Of a stretch of DNA of 64,000 nt, positions 34,410 through 44,040 are shown piece by piece; within the stretch, counting starts at the first letter, position 1, and the number at the start of each line of letters is the position of its first letter. Source of the DNA: Brevibacillus reuszeri (GTDB lineage: Bacteria > Bacillota > Bacilli > Brevibacillales > Brevibacillaceae); assembly GCF_002897295.1 (NCBI RefSeq), contig NZ_BEXF01000003.1, positions 124,001-188,000 of the forward strand, read 5' to 3'. Made by a program: the position numbers and the translations under genes. The notes below the pieces were generated by a model, which was not told the DNA's origin, did not search any database, and saw nothing but the letters and a program-made list of their open reading frames with translations.

Positions 34410-35622
34410 TATCTGCAACCTCTTTCTTTGCAAACTCGATCAAGGCTTCCGGCGTATTGGGCAATCCATGTAAAGCTGCTTTAACTAAGAGAACGTTTAG
34501 TAATCGCATAATCCACTCCCCAGGCTTCTTTTGCAAAGCGATTTGCAAGTCCAAGCCTGATACAGCCAGATCTTTCACTTTTTTCACAGGCATTTGCTCA
34601 TAAACGTTCGCGAGCGACTGTGCAGAGTGAACAGCTCCATGCTTTGACCAGCATGCCTCTAGCAATACTTCCAGCTCTTGACACACATCCCAGCCTTCTG
34701 CCAAAAGTAACTGACCCCAGTCTACGTCCCCAGGACAATCCCACTCTACGGATAGTTGACCAAGCAATCTCACAAAACCGACGATCATCTCTGTTTCCCG
34801 ATTGGACATGCGCAAGTAAGTGCACACTTCTTTGGCTTCTGCATGGGTGTATTCTGCCGCATACATCAGCAATGACCATTTTTGCGCGCTGGTTATCAGT
34901 TGACTAAGTCTCCATGCCTGGTCACCTGCTCGGCTAAACATATCCTCTAAAGGCGGCGAGAAAGCAAGCAGTCTGGTATCGCAGAGCAGCTGACAGCCGA
35001 GCTCGACCCCTGTACTGTTTATGATTTTGTTCAGCTCTTCTCGTACTCGCTCAACTGCAATATGAGATAACAGTGGGGCTGTTTCCTTCATCGCAAAAAG
35101 CGTCTGGGCCTCAATCGAAAAACCAAGCTGTGCGGCAAAGCGAACCCCGCGTAAAAGGCGCAAGGCATCCTCTTGAAAGCGCTCAGACGCATTGCCAACC
35201 GCGCGTATAAGTCTGGACGACAAATCTGCACTTCCGTCAAATGGGTCCTGCAGGATTCGATTTCGGTCCATCGCCATCGCATTGATGGTAAAATCGCGCC
35301 GCTCCAGGTCAATGCGCAATTCCGACACAAACTGAACGTCCACAGGTCTGCGATAATCCTCGTACTTTCCCTCTGTCCGATAGGTCGTTACCTCAAATAG
35401 ATGCTTCTCCATTTTCACAGAAACCGTGCCATGCTTGAGCCCGGTAGGAACATGGTCGGGGAATAGACGCATCACGTCGCCAGGATGGGCATTCGTACAT
35501 ATATCTATATCGTGCACAGGTCTGTTCAAGAGCCAGTCGCGGACACATCCACCAACGAAAAATGCTTCGAATCCGTTCTTTTCCAAGGTTTCCAGCACAC
35601 GATTTGCCAATTCGACAACCAA
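34399..35622 (-). CDS. cca: CCA tRNA nucleotidyltransferase
   Basis: 407 residues from a TTG start with GGAGGGA upstream. The nucleotidyltransferase head has GGCVRD (24-29) and the metal-binding DID (38-40), followed by the RRDFTINAMAMD motif. It adds or repairs the 3' CCA of tRNAs. Overlaps birA at its 3' end, as in B. subtilis gene order. Confidence 0.95.
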   Translation of the reverse strand: MVVELANRVLETLEKNGFEAFFVGGCVRDWLLNRPVHDIDICTNAHPGDVMRLFPDHVPTGLKHGTVSVKMEKHLFEVTTYRTEGKYEDYRRPVDVQFVSELRIDLERRDFTINAMAMDRNRILQDPFDGSADLSSRLIRAVGNASERFQEDALRLLRGVRFAAQLGFSIEAQTLFAMKETAPLLSHIAVERVREELNKIINSTGVELGCQLLCDTRLLAFSPPLEDMFSRAGDQAWRLSQLITSAQKWSLLMYAAEYTHAEAKEVCTYLRMSNRETEMIVGFVRLLGQLSVEWDCPGDVDWGQLLLAEGWDVCQELEVLLEACWSKHGAVHSAQSLANVYEQMPVKKVKDLAVSGLDLQIALQKKPGEWIMRLLNVLLVKAALHGLPNTPEALIEFAKKEVADNEY

Positions 35623-35739
35623 TCCTGCTCCCTCCTTCCGACGCCGTCCGCAACCGAAAAATTAGGAGGCGATTCGCTTGAGATTTTTATACGGATTGTT
35701 CATCTTTATATCCAAAGCCCTACAAATCGTAAAGGGGCA

Positions 35740-36855
35740 TTAACCTAGCATCTGCTCATAAAGTGCTTCGTACTGGGAAGCAATTCGTTCATGACAAAAC
35801 GTCGTGCAAGAACGCTCGATACTGTTCTTGGAAAACGTTTGATAAAGCTCGTTATTTTTCAGCAATTGGATCGCTGCCGAGGCCATGCCTTCTACATCAC
35901 CGATCGGTCTCAAGTATCCGCACACACCGTCCAGTACTACCTCTGGCAACCCACCAGCTACTGTTGCCACGACAGGCACTCCACACGCCATTGCTTCCAA
36001 GGCGACGAGGCCGAAGCTTTCTTTCTCTGACGGCAGTAGCATGAGATCCGCCAAGGAGAGAACTTCGGCCACGTCCTCCTGTTTGCCAAGAAAACAAACA
36101 TCATCCGTTAATCCACGCTCGGCAATCATCTTTCTTACCGCTCCCATTTCCGGGCCTTCTCCGATCAGAATCAGTCTGGCTGGTACTTCCTCCTTGACCT
36201 TTGAAAAAATATCAATGACATCCGGTACTCTTTTCACAGGACGGAAGTTGGAGATATGCATGAGAATCTTCTCACCGTTTGGAGCAAACTTTTTCTTCAG
36301 CTTACTGACCTCTTTTGGATAATAGCGACGTTTGTCCACGAAATTGTAGATAGGGACAATCTCTTTTTCCACATGCAGTAGCTCGTTTGTTTGCTGGATC
36401 AAATCATTGGAGACAGCTGTAACCATGTCGCTTCGCTCGATCCCAAATCGGATCATATCACTTAAATTCGAATCATATCCCAATACCGTGATGTCCGTGC
36501 CATGGAGAGTCGTAACGATTTTGAGATGGTCACCTACCATCTGCTTTGCCAAAAAAGCGCATAAAGCATGTGGTACTGCATAATGTACATGCAATAAATC
36601 CAGTTTTTCGTTTTTAGCAACTTGTGCCATCCGGTTTGCCAAGGTTAGATCATAGGGCGGATATTTAAACACATCGTAGTTGTTCACTTCAACTTCATGG
36701 TAAAAAATATTTGGGTGGAAGGCACCCAAGCGAAACGGCATGCCTCCAGTAATAAAATGCACCTGGTGGCCCCGTTCTGCCAATAATTTACCCAGTTCAG
36801 TTGCCACAACGCCGGAGCCTCCTAATGAGGGATAACAAGTAATACCGATGTTCAT
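35740..36855 (-). CDS. bshA: N-acetyl-alpha-D-glucosaminyl L-malate synthase
   Basis: 371 residues, GT4 fold. It begins MNIGITCYPSLGGSGVVATELG and has the donor motif EKESFGLVALEAMACGVPVV. It joins UDP-GlcNAc and L-malate in the first step of bacillithiol synthesis. The next gene upstream is bshB1, which does step two. bshC is not in the window. Confidence 0.95.
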   Translation of the reverse strand: MNIGITCYPSLGGSGVVATELGKLLAERGHQVHFITGGMPFRLGAFHPNIFYHEVEVNNYDVFKYPPYDLTLANRMAQVAKNEKLDLLHVHYAVPHALCAFLAKQMVGDHLKIVTTLHGTDITVLGYDSNLSDMIRFGIERSDMVTAVSNDLIQQTNELLHVEKEIVPIYNFVDKRRYYPKEVSKLKKKFAPNGEKILMHISNFRPVKRVPDVIDIFSKVKEEVPARLILIGEGPEMGAVRKMIAERGLTDDVCFLGKQEDVAEVLSLADLMLLPSEKESFGLVALEAMACGVPVVATVAGGLPEVVLDGVCGYLRPIGDVEGMASAAIQLLKNNELYQTFSKNSIERSCTTFCHERIASQYEALYEQMLG

Positions 36856-36874
36856 ATCTGGGTGTCACTCCTTC

Positions 36875-37570
36875 TTACAGGCTGGTCAATACATATGGTG
36901 CGGCACTTACAAAGCCTTCTGCCAGGGCTACACCCGCCTGCTGACCAAATAAGCGTTCACGATATTCCACCATATCTAAATAGCCGTTGGTAAGTGGTGT
37001 CTGCACGCTGCCCTCTTCCAGTTCAAACTGGCTGCGGTAACAGCGAAGCACCTCCATTTTTTCCGGGTAAATAGCGGTAACATCTACAACAATTTGTGGA
37101 GTCACCGTAGAATTAATAAAATAATAAAGTAATTGCGAAGGTCGGTACGCTTTTGCTGCAGACTCCGACTGATATTTCCGGATGCCTGCGTTAAAAACAG
37201 CTTCGCGAACAATCCGGCTGACACTCTCATGATCAGGATGACGATCAGAAAAATAAGGAGCCAAAACAATGCGTGGACGTGTTTGACGAATGAGGTCAAC
37301 AACACGGCTGATCGCCTGCTCTCGCACCTGCTCCAGTCCCCGATCTGGCAGTCCAAAATTAAAGCGTTCAGTAACGCCTATCAGTTTGTCTGCGGCTGCT
37401 GCCTCCTGCTGCCTCCGCTCAACGTCCCCGTTTGAAGACAGCTCGGCATAGGTCAAATCCAATATCGCTACTTTTTGCCCCTTTTTCGATGCTAATAACA
37501 AGGTGCCCGCAGCCCCGATCTCCACATCATCAGGATGGGCTCCGATCGCCAGAATATCGAGTGAACTCAT
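36875..37570 (-). CDS. bshB1: Bacillithiol biosynthesis deacetylase BshB1
   Basis: 231 residues of the PIG-L zinc deacetylase family. Zinc ligands His12 and Asp15 are in [10 protein letters not shown], with the later [10 protein letters not shown]. It removes the acetyl group from GlcNAc-malate. Its start overlaps the mgsA stop by 4 nt and it lies 19 nt before bshA. Confidence 0.95.
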   Translation of the reverse strand: MSSLDILAIGAHPDDVEIGAAGTLLLASKKGQKVAILDLTYAELSSNGDVERRQQEAAAADKLIGVTERFNFGLPDRGLEQVREQAISRVVDLIRQTRPRIVLAPYFSDRHPDHESVSRIVREAVFNAGIRKYQSESAAKAYRPSQLLYYFINSTVTPQIVVDVTAIYPEKMEVLRCYRSQFELEEGSVQTPLTNGYLDMVEYRERLFGQQAGVALAEGFVSAAPYVLTSL

Positions 37571-37977
37571 GCTTCATTCTCCTTATGTACCACTTCACGC
37601 CAGTCCAGCTCTCCACGCGCCAAAGCCTTCAGCATAATTTCGGCCGAGCCTAAATTTGTCGCAACCGGAATTTTGTGGACATCACATAGACGAATCAGCG
37701 CAATAATGTCCGGTTCATGCGGTTGGGAAGTAAGCGGATCACGCAGGAAAATAATTAAATCCATTTCATTGCGTGCAATCATCGCTCCGATCTGTTGATC
37801 CCCTCCAAGAGGACCAGACAGAAAACGGGTGAGTTGAAGTGAAGTAGCTGCCATGATTCGTGATCCAGTTGTACCTGTTGCAAACAAGTCGTGCTGTGAC
37901 AAGATGTTTTCGTATGCCATTGCCAGTTGTACAATCTCTTCCTTCATTCGATCGTGGGCTATCAATGCAATTTTCAC
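37567..37977 (-). CDS. mgsA: Methylglyoxal synthase
   Basis: 136 residues from a GTG at 37977 with GGGGAG 8 nt upstream, matching the family length; an ATG 12 codons earlier has no suitable site. The phosphate-binding and catalytic region reads TGTTGSRIM and [11 protein letters not shown], with the catalytic Asp in GGDQQ. It converts dihydroxyacetone phosphate to methylglyoxal, a bypass of lower glycolysis. Confidence 0.95.
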   Translation of the reverse strand: MKIALIAHDRMKEEIVQLAMAYENILSQHDLFATGTTGSRIMAATSLQLTRFLSGPLGGDQQIGAMIARNEMDLIIFLRDPLTSQPHEPDIIALIRLCDVHKIPVATNLGSAEIMLKALARGELDWREVVHKENEA

Positions 37978-38025
37978 GCAAACCTCTCCCCTGTTTTTCA
38001 CTAGAGAACACATTTAAACAAACGT

Positions 38026-38778
38026 TTAATCAATCAAATGCTCCAGTCCGTAGATCAGTCCGTTCATATTCATCACAGCTTTAATCGCCATATTTACCCC
38101 TGGCATAAAGGATTCACGGTTAATTGAATCATGTCTGATCGACAGTGTTTGACCAGTGGCACCGAAAAGCACTTCCTGGTGAGCGACCATACCTGGCAGA
38201 CGAACACTGTGAATACGGAAGCCTTCATAATCCGCACCACGTGCACCAGGGATCGTTTCCACTTCTTCAGGGTGACCCTGCTTCAATTCTTCTCGAACAG
38301 CAGCAATCATCTCAGCTGTCTTCAACGCGGTTCCACTTGGCGCATCCAGCTTGCGATCATGATGCAGCTCGATAATTTCAACATGCGGCATGTATTTTGC
38401 AGCCATCGCCGAAAATTTCATGCAGAGGATGGCACCGATAGCAAAATTCGGGGCAATAATCCCGCCCAAACCCGCTTCTTTATAGCGATCAGTCAGTTCT
38501 TGCAATTGCTCTGGTGTCAATCCGGTCGTTCCTACAACAGGTCGAACGCCATGCGCTAAGCATAGCTCCATATGACGAAATACGCTGTGTGGTGTTGTAA
38601 AATCAACGAGTACATCCGGCTTCATTTCATCTAGTTGGGCGATAACTGCTGCATCTTCTACACGGGTATCCAAATTCCCCGTAAAAACAAGCTCAGTATC
38701 TGTACCTAGCATCTTTACGACTTCCTGGCCCATTCGACCATTTGCACCCGCAACCGCTACACGAATTTGTTTGCTCAT
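38026..38778 (-). CDS. dapB: 4-hydroxy-tetrahydrodipicolinate reductase
   Basis: 250 residues. NAD(P)H site VAGANGRMGQEVV at about 9-21 and the catalytic segment ELHHDRKLDAPSGTALKTAE. It makes tetrahydrodipicolinate for lysine, peptidoglycan precursor and spore dipicolinate. The ATG overlaps the mazG stop by 4 nt. Confidence 0.97.
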   Translation of the reverse strand: MSKQIRVAVAGANGRMGQEVVKMLGTDTELVFTGNLDTRVEDAAVIAQLDEMKPDVLVDFTTPHSVFRHMELCLAHGVRPVVGTTGLTPEQLQELTDRYKEAGLGGIIAPNFAIGAILCMKFSAMAAKYMPHVEIIELHHDRKLDAPSGTALKTAEMIAAVREELKQGHPEEVETIPGARGADYEGFRIHSVRLPGMVAHQEVLFGATGQTLSIRHDSINRESFMPGVNMAIKAVMNMNGLIYGLEHLID

Positions 38779-39119
38779 TGTGATTCGTTCTCCTCTATTC
38801 TCGTCCAGCGATCTTTATCGCGTGTATTAAATTTGTGCATAATACGATCAAAGGCTTCCTGCAAATCAATTCCGAGGGAATTTGCAAAGCAAATCACGAT
38901 GAAGAGCACATCTCCCAGCTCCTCCTCAACTGTCTTTTCGCCCTCGTCCTTTTTCTTTGGTTTTTCACCATAAAAATGGTTAATTTCTCTGGCCAGCTCC
39001 CCTACTTCTTCTGTCATTCTGGCGAGCATAGCAAGCGGTGAAAAATAGCCTTCTTTAAATTGAGATATGTACTGATCTACTTCCTGCTGCATTTCCTGGA
39101 TGGTCTTTTGCCGTTCCAT
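38775..39119 (-). CDS. MazG-type nucleotide pyrophosphohydrolase
   Basis: 114 residues, single MazG domain. The metal-binding motif EEVGELAREI is followed by EEELGDVLFIVICFANSLGI. It probably hydrolyses non-canonical NTPs. Orthologue of B. subtilis YpjD by position next to dapB. It is the first gene of the mazG-dapB-mgsA-bshB1-bshA-cca-birA operon. Confidence 0.92.
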   Translation of the reverse strand: MERQKTIQEMQQEVDQYISQFKEGYFSPLAMLARMTEEVGELAREINHFYGEKPKKKDEGEKTVEEELGDVLFIVICFANSLGIDLQEAFDRIMHKFNTRDKDRWTRIEENESQ

Positions 39120-39160
39120 CGGGTCACTCCTTTTCCTTCACTTACTTCTCTCTTTCACTT

Positions 39161-39189
39161 ATCGTACCCGAAAAGGCTTCGTTTGCCAA
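39161..39189 (-). promoter_or_regulatory. Sigma-A promoter of the mazG-birA operon
   Basis: On the minus strand TTGGCA (39184-39189) and TACGAT (39161-39166) are 17 nt apart, about 40 nt before the mazG start. Confidence 0.6.
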
Positions 39190-39216
39190 ATCTGAAGTAC
39201 TGAGCCTTCCAACATA

Positions 39217-39246
39217 TGGACAATTCAAGATTTGTTCCTATATAAT
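39217..39246 (+). promoter_or_regulatory. Sigma-A promoter of the YitT-family gene
   Basis: TGGACA (39217-39222) and TATAAT (39241-39246) are 18 nt apart on the plus strand. It diverges from the mazG promoter. The transcript would have a leader of about 85 nt before the ATG at 39341. Confidence 0.65.
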
Positions 39247-39340
39247 GGCATTCGTTGGGCCTTTTTTGTGCTTTTTTATTTACCTGCATCTCATGTCGGT
39301 CGGGTCAGAATTGGCTTCGATCGGCGAACAGGAGGACATT

Positions 39341-40198
39341 ATGAATCATCGTATGAAAAGCATCATCGCCATCATTATCGGTTCTGCCATTATGGGATTT
39401 GGCATCAATGCGTTCAACATCCCCAACCATTTGGCGGAAGGTGGAATTACAGGAATCAGTATTTTGATAAAACTGTTGTTTCCTGCTGTGGATCAAGGTG
39501 TCGTCTTTTTCGCACTGAACATACCATTATTTTTTCTAGGTTGGAAAATTCTTGGACGAACTGCTTTTTTTTACACGATTCTAGGGACCGTTTCGCTTTC
39601 GGTATTCCTCTCCGTCTTTGATGGTGTACTTCCGCTTCCGATGCAGGACCGCCTGCTTGCCTCATTGTATGCCGGTGTCGCTGTTGGTGTTGGCTTAGGA
39701 ATTATATTCCGTTATGGAGGCACTACCGGAGGCGTCGACATCATCGCCCGCCTGCTGCAAAAGTACATGGGTGTAAGTATGGGGCGTACACTGTTTCTAG
39801 GTGATATTCTCGTAATTGGCGCATCCCTGGTTTATCTCAATTTGGAAAGTGCCATGTACACACTCGTTGTTGTCTTTATTGCCGCACGTGTTATCGACTT
39901 CTTGCAGGATGGGGCTTATGCAGGTAAAGCCTTGACGATCATTTCCAATCATGCAGAAAGCATTTCCGCACAGATTCTCGATCTAGGCCGCGGAGTTACC
40001 CTTCTCGCAGGAAAAGGGGCTTATTCTGGTGAAGAGAAAAAAGTCATTTATGTCGTCGTGAGTCGAAATGAGGTTATGCGCTTCAAAAATATCGTTCAGG
40101 AAATTGATCCACACGCCTTTGTCATCGTGAACGATGTCCACGAAGTATTGGGAGAAGGCTTCACGCTGGACGAAAATAAAAAGCCGATACATCAATAA
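39341..40198 (+). CDS. YitT/DUF2179 family membrane protein
   Basis: 285 residues from ATG 39341, preceded by AGGAGG with 5-nt spacing. Five hydrophobic helices cover residues 1-165 (IIAIIIGSAIMGFGINAFNI first) and include FRYGGTTGGVDIIARLL. The cytoplasmic DUF2179 domain follows (IISNHAESISAQILDLGRGVTLLAGKG). It corresponds by position to B. subtilis ypjC. It is one of only two plausible plus-strand genes. Substrate unknown. Confidence 0.9.
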   Translation: MNHRMKSIIAIIIGSAIMGFGINAFNIPNHLAEGGITGISILIKLLFPAVDQGVVFFALNIPLFFLGWKILGRTAFFYTILGTVSLSVFLSVFDGVLPLPMQDRLLASLYAGVAVGVGLGIIFRYGGTTGGVDIIARLLQKYMGVSMGRTLFLGDILVIGASLVYLNLESAMYTLVVVFIAARVIDFLQDGAYAGKALTIISNHAESISAQILDLGRGVTLLAGKGAYSGEEKKVIYVVVSRNEVMRFKNIVQEIDPHAFVIVNDVHEVLGEGFTLDENKKPIHQ

Positions 40199-40215
40199 TT
40201 CCGGCATCACGATAC

Positions 40216-40252
40216 AAAAAAACCTTGCCCAATACAAGCGGCAAGGTTTTTT
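40216..40252. terminator. Bidirectional terminator between the YitT gene and ypjB
   Basis: AACCTTGCC and GGCAAGGTT pair, with seven A before and six T after the stem, so it can stop the convergent transcripts on both strands. Confidence 0.9.
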
Positions 40253-40268
40253 CATACCCACGTTTTTG

Positions 40269-41084
40269 TTACGCGGATCGTATCTCTCCATCGTATTTTT
40301 TCCACGCAGCGTATGACAGGGCAATTAACAACGCAATGGCAACAGAAAGCAGCATAACCATCGGAGAATCAGGGCGCATCATTAATCTGGCAAACGTACT
40401 CTCCTCTGCCCCCACAAAAGCCAATTGCATGGAGCCGTTCAAATCGCGCAAGGCCTCTCGTACGACTTGCCAGTCCATTTTTGTATTTCTCATCTCTTTG
40501 TAAATCACATCATAAGCATTCGCCAGAGAGGACATCTGTTCTTCCGGCAACTGAATGCTCATCGCTGGCTTAATCGCTAAAAAAAGACGATAGTTTTCAT
40601 CAAACTGCTCTCGGAATTGGAAGAAATTCCTTTCTACTGCCGATTGCTGCAAATTTTGCACTTGGTTTGCGAGGGAAGGATAGTAGCTACGCCACATCGG
40701 CTGATTCATATGCGTAAGCGCGTCAATGGCTACACGGACCTGCGTTGCATGCCAGAGAAGCTGCTGTTCGCTCACGTTTGTTGAAGCAAAGCTTTTTTTG
40801 GCGGCTAAAATGGACTGCGTGACTGCATTTAAACTTTCAATTCGAATCGGTACTGGCAAATGCTGATTCGGGAATCGATCCGCAAGCTCCATGATCCTTT
40901 GCTGTGCGCCCTCCAAATCACCCTTCTTCGCATAAGATAATAGCTCATGTGCAATTTGATCCAGCGCAGCCAGTTGTTTCTCCTCTATTGGTTGATCCAG
41001 CTTGGAATAAAGGTTGTGAATCGGCCACGATAAAAATAGACCAATGATTAGGAAAAACAGCAAAAATCGGATGTTTTTCTTCAA
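40269..41084 (-). CDS. ypjB: Sporulation protein YpjB
   Basis: 271 residues. N-terminal hydrophobic segment (NIRFLLFFLIIGLFLSWPIHNL), an extracytoplasmic helical domain, and a C-terminal TM helix (about 243-261, VMLLSVAIALLIALSYAAW). Family and position fit YpjB, a sporulation-linked protein of the qcr region. The molecular role is not known. Confidence 0.88.
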   Translation of the reverse strand: MKKNIRFLLFFLIIGLFLSWPIHNLYSKLDQPIEEKQLAALDQIAHELLSYAKKGDLEGAQQRIMELADRFPNQHLPVPIRIESLNAVTQSILAAKKSFASTNVSEQQLLWHATQVRVAIDALTHMNQPMWRSYYPSLANQVQNLQQSAVERNFFQFREQFDENYRLFLAIKPAMSIQLPEEQMSSLANAYDVIYKEMRNTKMDWQVVREALRDLNGSMQLAFVGAEESTFARLMMRPDSPMVMLLSVAIALLIALSYAAWKKYDGEIRSA

Positions 41085-41132
41085 CGCAAAAAACCTCCTT
41101 CCCTTTTACAGCGTATGGAAAGGAGGACAAGA

Positions 41133-41732
41133 TTAGACCTTGTTTGTCGTATACTTCATATTCACTAACCAGATGACGGATATGGAAATCAAACTTAATA
41201 GCACCGTAAACAGACCTACAAACCCGTCGTAAGGGTCAAGTACACTCGGCAGCCACGGGTGGATTTTCATGACATAATCTAAAAAGTCATTGTTGAGCGT
41301 CCATAGAGCGGCGATCCCTACCGGCAAAATACTCAGCTTGTAAAAGCGTGCATACAGGACTGATTCTACAGCCATTCCTGTATGAGAGATAATCAACATT
41401 ACGTCCGTAGAGCGCACTTCATTACCCATCATCCAGCCAGCCAAAATAATGCAGACTGCCCAGACACCGTACTTAAAATTGGTGATGCCAGCCAGGGCTT
41501 CCAGTACAGGAATGTGGCGACCCAACAAATAGGTAAGGAGTACCAAAGTAAAAAGTCCGCTACCTGTCGGGCTGTCCGGGACGAAAGGACGCAAGAACAC
41601 TGGTGTTGAAGCCAATTGGTCGCCATACCAGATGAATCCGTATATGGTTCCTAACAGGTTTACAACAAGCAGTGTCCAAAGAAACCATCTTTTCCCCAAT
41701 GAATGCCTAAACCACTCCCATATCCAGATCAT
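41133..41732 (-). CDS. ypjA: DUF1405 membrane protein YpjA
   Basis: 199 residues with about five to six TM helices. Conserved features include FIWYGDQL near the first helix and FLDYVMKIHPWLPS. It matches the DUF1405 family and lies between ypjB and qcrC as in B. subtilis. Function unknown. Confidence 0.88.
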   Translation of the reverse strand: MIWIWEWFRHSLGKRWFLWTLLVVNLLGTIYGFIWYGDQLASTPVFLRPFVPDSPTGSGLFTLVLLTYLLGRHIPVLEALAGITNFKYGVWAVCIILAGWMMGNEVRSTDVMLIISHTGMAVESVLYARFYKLSILPVGIAALWTLNNDFLDYVMKIHPWLPSVLDPYDGFVGLFTVLLSLISISVIWLVNMKYTTNKV

Positions 41733-41761
41733 GATTATCGTCTCCCGCTGTGTACGCCGCT

Positions 41762-41796
41762 AAAGAAAAAGCTGACCATTCGTCAGCTTTTTCTTC
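41762..41796. terminator. Terminator of the qcr operon
   Basis: GAAAAAGCTGAC and GTCAGCTTTTTC form a 12-bp stem with a 5-nt loop and A/T flanks on both sides. It lies directly after qcrC and upstream of ypjA. Confidence 0.85.
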
Positions 41797-41802
41797 ACTA
41801 GC

Positions 41803-42597
41803 TTATTTCAAGCTCGCCATGTATTCAGCCAGCTTTGCGATTTCTGCATCATCTTTGATCATACCGGCAGGCATTGCACCTTTACCATTTTTGATGACAT
41901 CAGCAATCTGAGTTGCGTCTAATTGTGCGCCGATTTTTTGGAGGTTAGGACCCATGCCACCCTCCATGTTTTTTCCGTGGCATCCCATGCAGCTTGTCTG
42001 AGCTTTCCACAGAGCATCTGCTGTAAAGCTGGTGTCAGCCGGTGCAGGAGCTGCTGCACTGGAGCCTCCGCCACCTGCTGCTCCGCCACCTTTGTTTGCG
42101 GAGTGGTTCGCGGAATGCTCATGGTCTGCTGCCCAAGTCAGATAGAAAACGCCTACAAGAGCAGTCAGCATCAAGCCAGTTGCTACAGGACGTTTGCTTG
42201 GACGACGGTCTTTGCTCGTATCCAACCAAGGAGCAAGCATCAAACCACCGAAAGCAATACCAGGAATAATAATCGTACCAAGGACTACCCAATCACCAGC
42301 AGCCCAAGGATATTTCAGCATTTGGTACAGGAACAGGAAGTACCAGTCAGGCAACGGAACGAAGGATGTATCGTTCGGGTTTGCTTTGTCAGTCAATGGT
42401 GACGGATGAGAAACCGTCAAAATGAGGAATCCGACCAAGCAAACAGCTGCCACCATCCACTCTTTCAACAGGAAGTTCGGCCAGAATGGCTCATTTTTCC
42501 CTGGGAAGTCGGAGTAGGATGGAGAAATGTTAGGGATACGCTTCGCCGATACTCGGGAATCTCCGACGAAGGTAGCATCTTTATCTAGTTTTGCCAT
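41803..42597 (-). CDS. qcrC: Menaquinol:cytochrome c reductase cytochrome b/c subunit
   Basis: 264 residues. The N-terminal 155 residues correspond to subunit IV of cytochrome b6f, with three TM helices (about 47-63, 103-123, 141-155) and the quinol-site motif PLPDWYFLF (the PDWY variant of PEWY). A Gly/Ala/Ser linker leads to a cytochrome c domain with CMGCH at 203-207 and the likely axial Met in MPAGM. Last gene of qcrABC. Confidence 0.95.
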   Translation of the reverse strand: MAKLDKDATFVGDSRVSAKRIPNISPSYSDFPGKNEPFWPNFLLKEWMVAAVCLVGFLILTVSHPSPLTDKANPNDTSFVPLPDWYFLFLYQMLKYPWAAGDWVVLGTIIIPGIAFGGLMLAPWLDTSKDRRPSKRPVATGLMLTALVGVFYLTWAADHEHSANHSANKGGGAAGGGGSSAAAPAPADTSFTADALWKAQTSCMGCHGKNMEGGMGPNLQKIGAQLDATQIADVIKNGKGAMPAGMIKDDAEIAKLAEYMASLK

Positions 42598-42626
42598 GCT
42601 ATTTCCTCCTTTTTATCGAAGACCGA

Positions 42627-43298
42627 TTATAGTGGACCCGAGATACCTTGCGAACGGATCATCACAAAGTGAGCTCCCAACAGTCCAAGAAGTGCACCTG
42701 GGAGGAAGAACACGTGAATCGCGAAGAAGCGAGACAGGGTTTGCGCCCCTACGATATCTCCACCAGTAAGCAGCATTTTTACATATGGACCAATGAGTGG
42801 TACGGAGTTTGCGATCTCCAGACCTACCTTGGTCGCAAAGTAAGCGGTGTTATCCCACGGCAGCAGGTATCCTGTGAAACCAAGACCCAGCATGACGAAG
42901 AAAATCAACATGCCGACTACCCAGTTCAACTCGCGAGGCTTTTTGTATGCACCTGTAAAGAAAACACGTAACGTATGTAGGAACATCATAACGATGACCA
43001 AGCTCGCGCCCCAGTGATGCATACCGCGAACGATTACCCCGAAGGCTACTTCGTTTTGCAGGTATTTTACGGATTCATAAGCGTTGATGATGTCTGGAAC
43101 GTAGTACATCGTCAAGAACATCCCAGACAGGATTTGAATAACGGTAATAAAGAACGTTAGTCCACCAAAGCAGTAAACGAAAGCAGAAAAATGATGTGCC
43201 GGGTTCACGTGCTCAGGTACTTCGTGGTCGGCCAAGTCACGCCACATCGGAGTGATGTTTAAGCGCTCATCGACCCAGTCATACATTTTTTGCAACAT
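42627..43298 (-). CDS. qcrB: Menaquinol:cytochrome c reductase cytochrome b subunit
   Basis: 223 residues with four TM helices. Haem b ligands are expected at H94 or H95, H108, H195 and H210. Cys43 (FVYCFGG) fits the residue that covalently holds an extra haem in Bacillus QcrB and b6-type cytochromes. Together with QcrA and QcrC it oxidises menaquinol. It lies 1 nt after qcrA. Confidence 0.96.
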   Translation of the reverse strand: MLQKMYDWVDERLNITPMWRDLADHEVPEHVNPAHHFSAFVYCFGGLTFFITVIQILSGMFLTMYYVPDIINAYESVKYLQNEVAFGVIVRGMHHWGASLVIVMMFLHTLRVFFTGAYKKPRELNWVVGMLIFFVMLGLGFTGYLLPWDNTAYFATKVGLEIANSVPLIGPYVKMLLTGGDIVGAQTLSRFFAIHVFFLPGALLGLLGAHFVMIRSQGISGPL

Positions 43299-43299
43299 T

Positions 43300-43818
43300 T
43301 TAGCCGTTCACCCCCGGACGAGGATTTGCTTTTACTTTACCCAAATACAATTTTCCGTCTTTTACTTCTGTCTCGTACTCATCGAGGGATGCTGTTGGTG
43401 GCGTTCCCAAGATGTGTTCACCGTTAATCGAGTAACGGCCCAAGTGACACGGACAGAAATATTCATTTGGATGCTCTGGACTGGTATTCCAGTCAACTGT
43501 ACACCCTAAATGCTTACAGATCGGGGACAGAGCGAGAATCTCACCCTTGTCATTTTTGGTAACCCATGCAGACAACGTGGATTCGGATTCATACCAACCG
43601 TCCTTGGTATGGACCTTGAATTCAACGCGCTTTGGCTCGGCACTAAACTCGTCCGGACTGCCAACAGCTACTTGATCCCCACCTGCATGTCCCTGCAGAA
43701 GTGGGTCAACCGCGAATCGAATCATTGGAGTGATCATTCCCGCAGCTAGGAACCCGCCAGTTCCCATCAGTGCGTAGTTTAAAAAAGTACGTCTGGAAAT
43801 TTCGCGTTTGTCTCCCAT
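43300..43818 (-). CDS. qcrA: Menaquinol:cytochrome c reductase Rieske iron-sulphur subunit
   Basis: 172 residues. N-terminal RR-containing anchor helix (ISRRTFLNYALMGTGGFLAAG, Tat-like) and a C-terminal Rieske domain. Cluster ligands are C101, H103, C122 and H125 in CKHLGC and CPCHLG, with C106 and C124 for the disulphide. The first gene of qcrABC, with its own promoter upstream. Confidence 0.97.
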   Translation of the reverse strand: MGDKREISRRTFLNYALMGTGGFLAAGMITPMIRFAVDPLLQGHAGGDQVAVGSPDEFSAEPKRVEFKVHTKDGWYESESTLSAWVTKNDKGEILALSPICKHLGCTVDWNTSPEHPNEYFCPCHLGRYSINGEHILGTPPTASLDEYETEVKDGKLYLGKVKANPRPGVNG

Positions 43819-43892
43819 CTCTTTTTTCCCTCCTTATCCTGAAAAATAGCGCAACGATGGCGTTTTCACACACATACACTAGGTCAATCCCA

Positions 43893-43921
43893 ATCATAGC
43901 TAACGCCTAATTAGTTGTCAA
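43893..43921 (-). promoter_or_regulatory. Sigma-A promoter of qcrABC
   Basis: Minus-strand TTGACA (43916-43921) and TATGAT (43893-43898) with 17-nt spacing, about 70 nt before qcrA. A palindrome AGACATGTCT (43933-43942) stands just upstream of the -35 and could be an operator. Confidence 0.75.
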
Positions 43922-44040
43922 GAATGTCCAGTAGACATGTCTTCGTCCAATCCCTTATAGTGATGTGATTGTTGCCATTTTGTCAAAAATAGCAACTTGT
44001 ACCTGCTGATTTTTTATAGTATTACCAGAAAACGCTTTCT

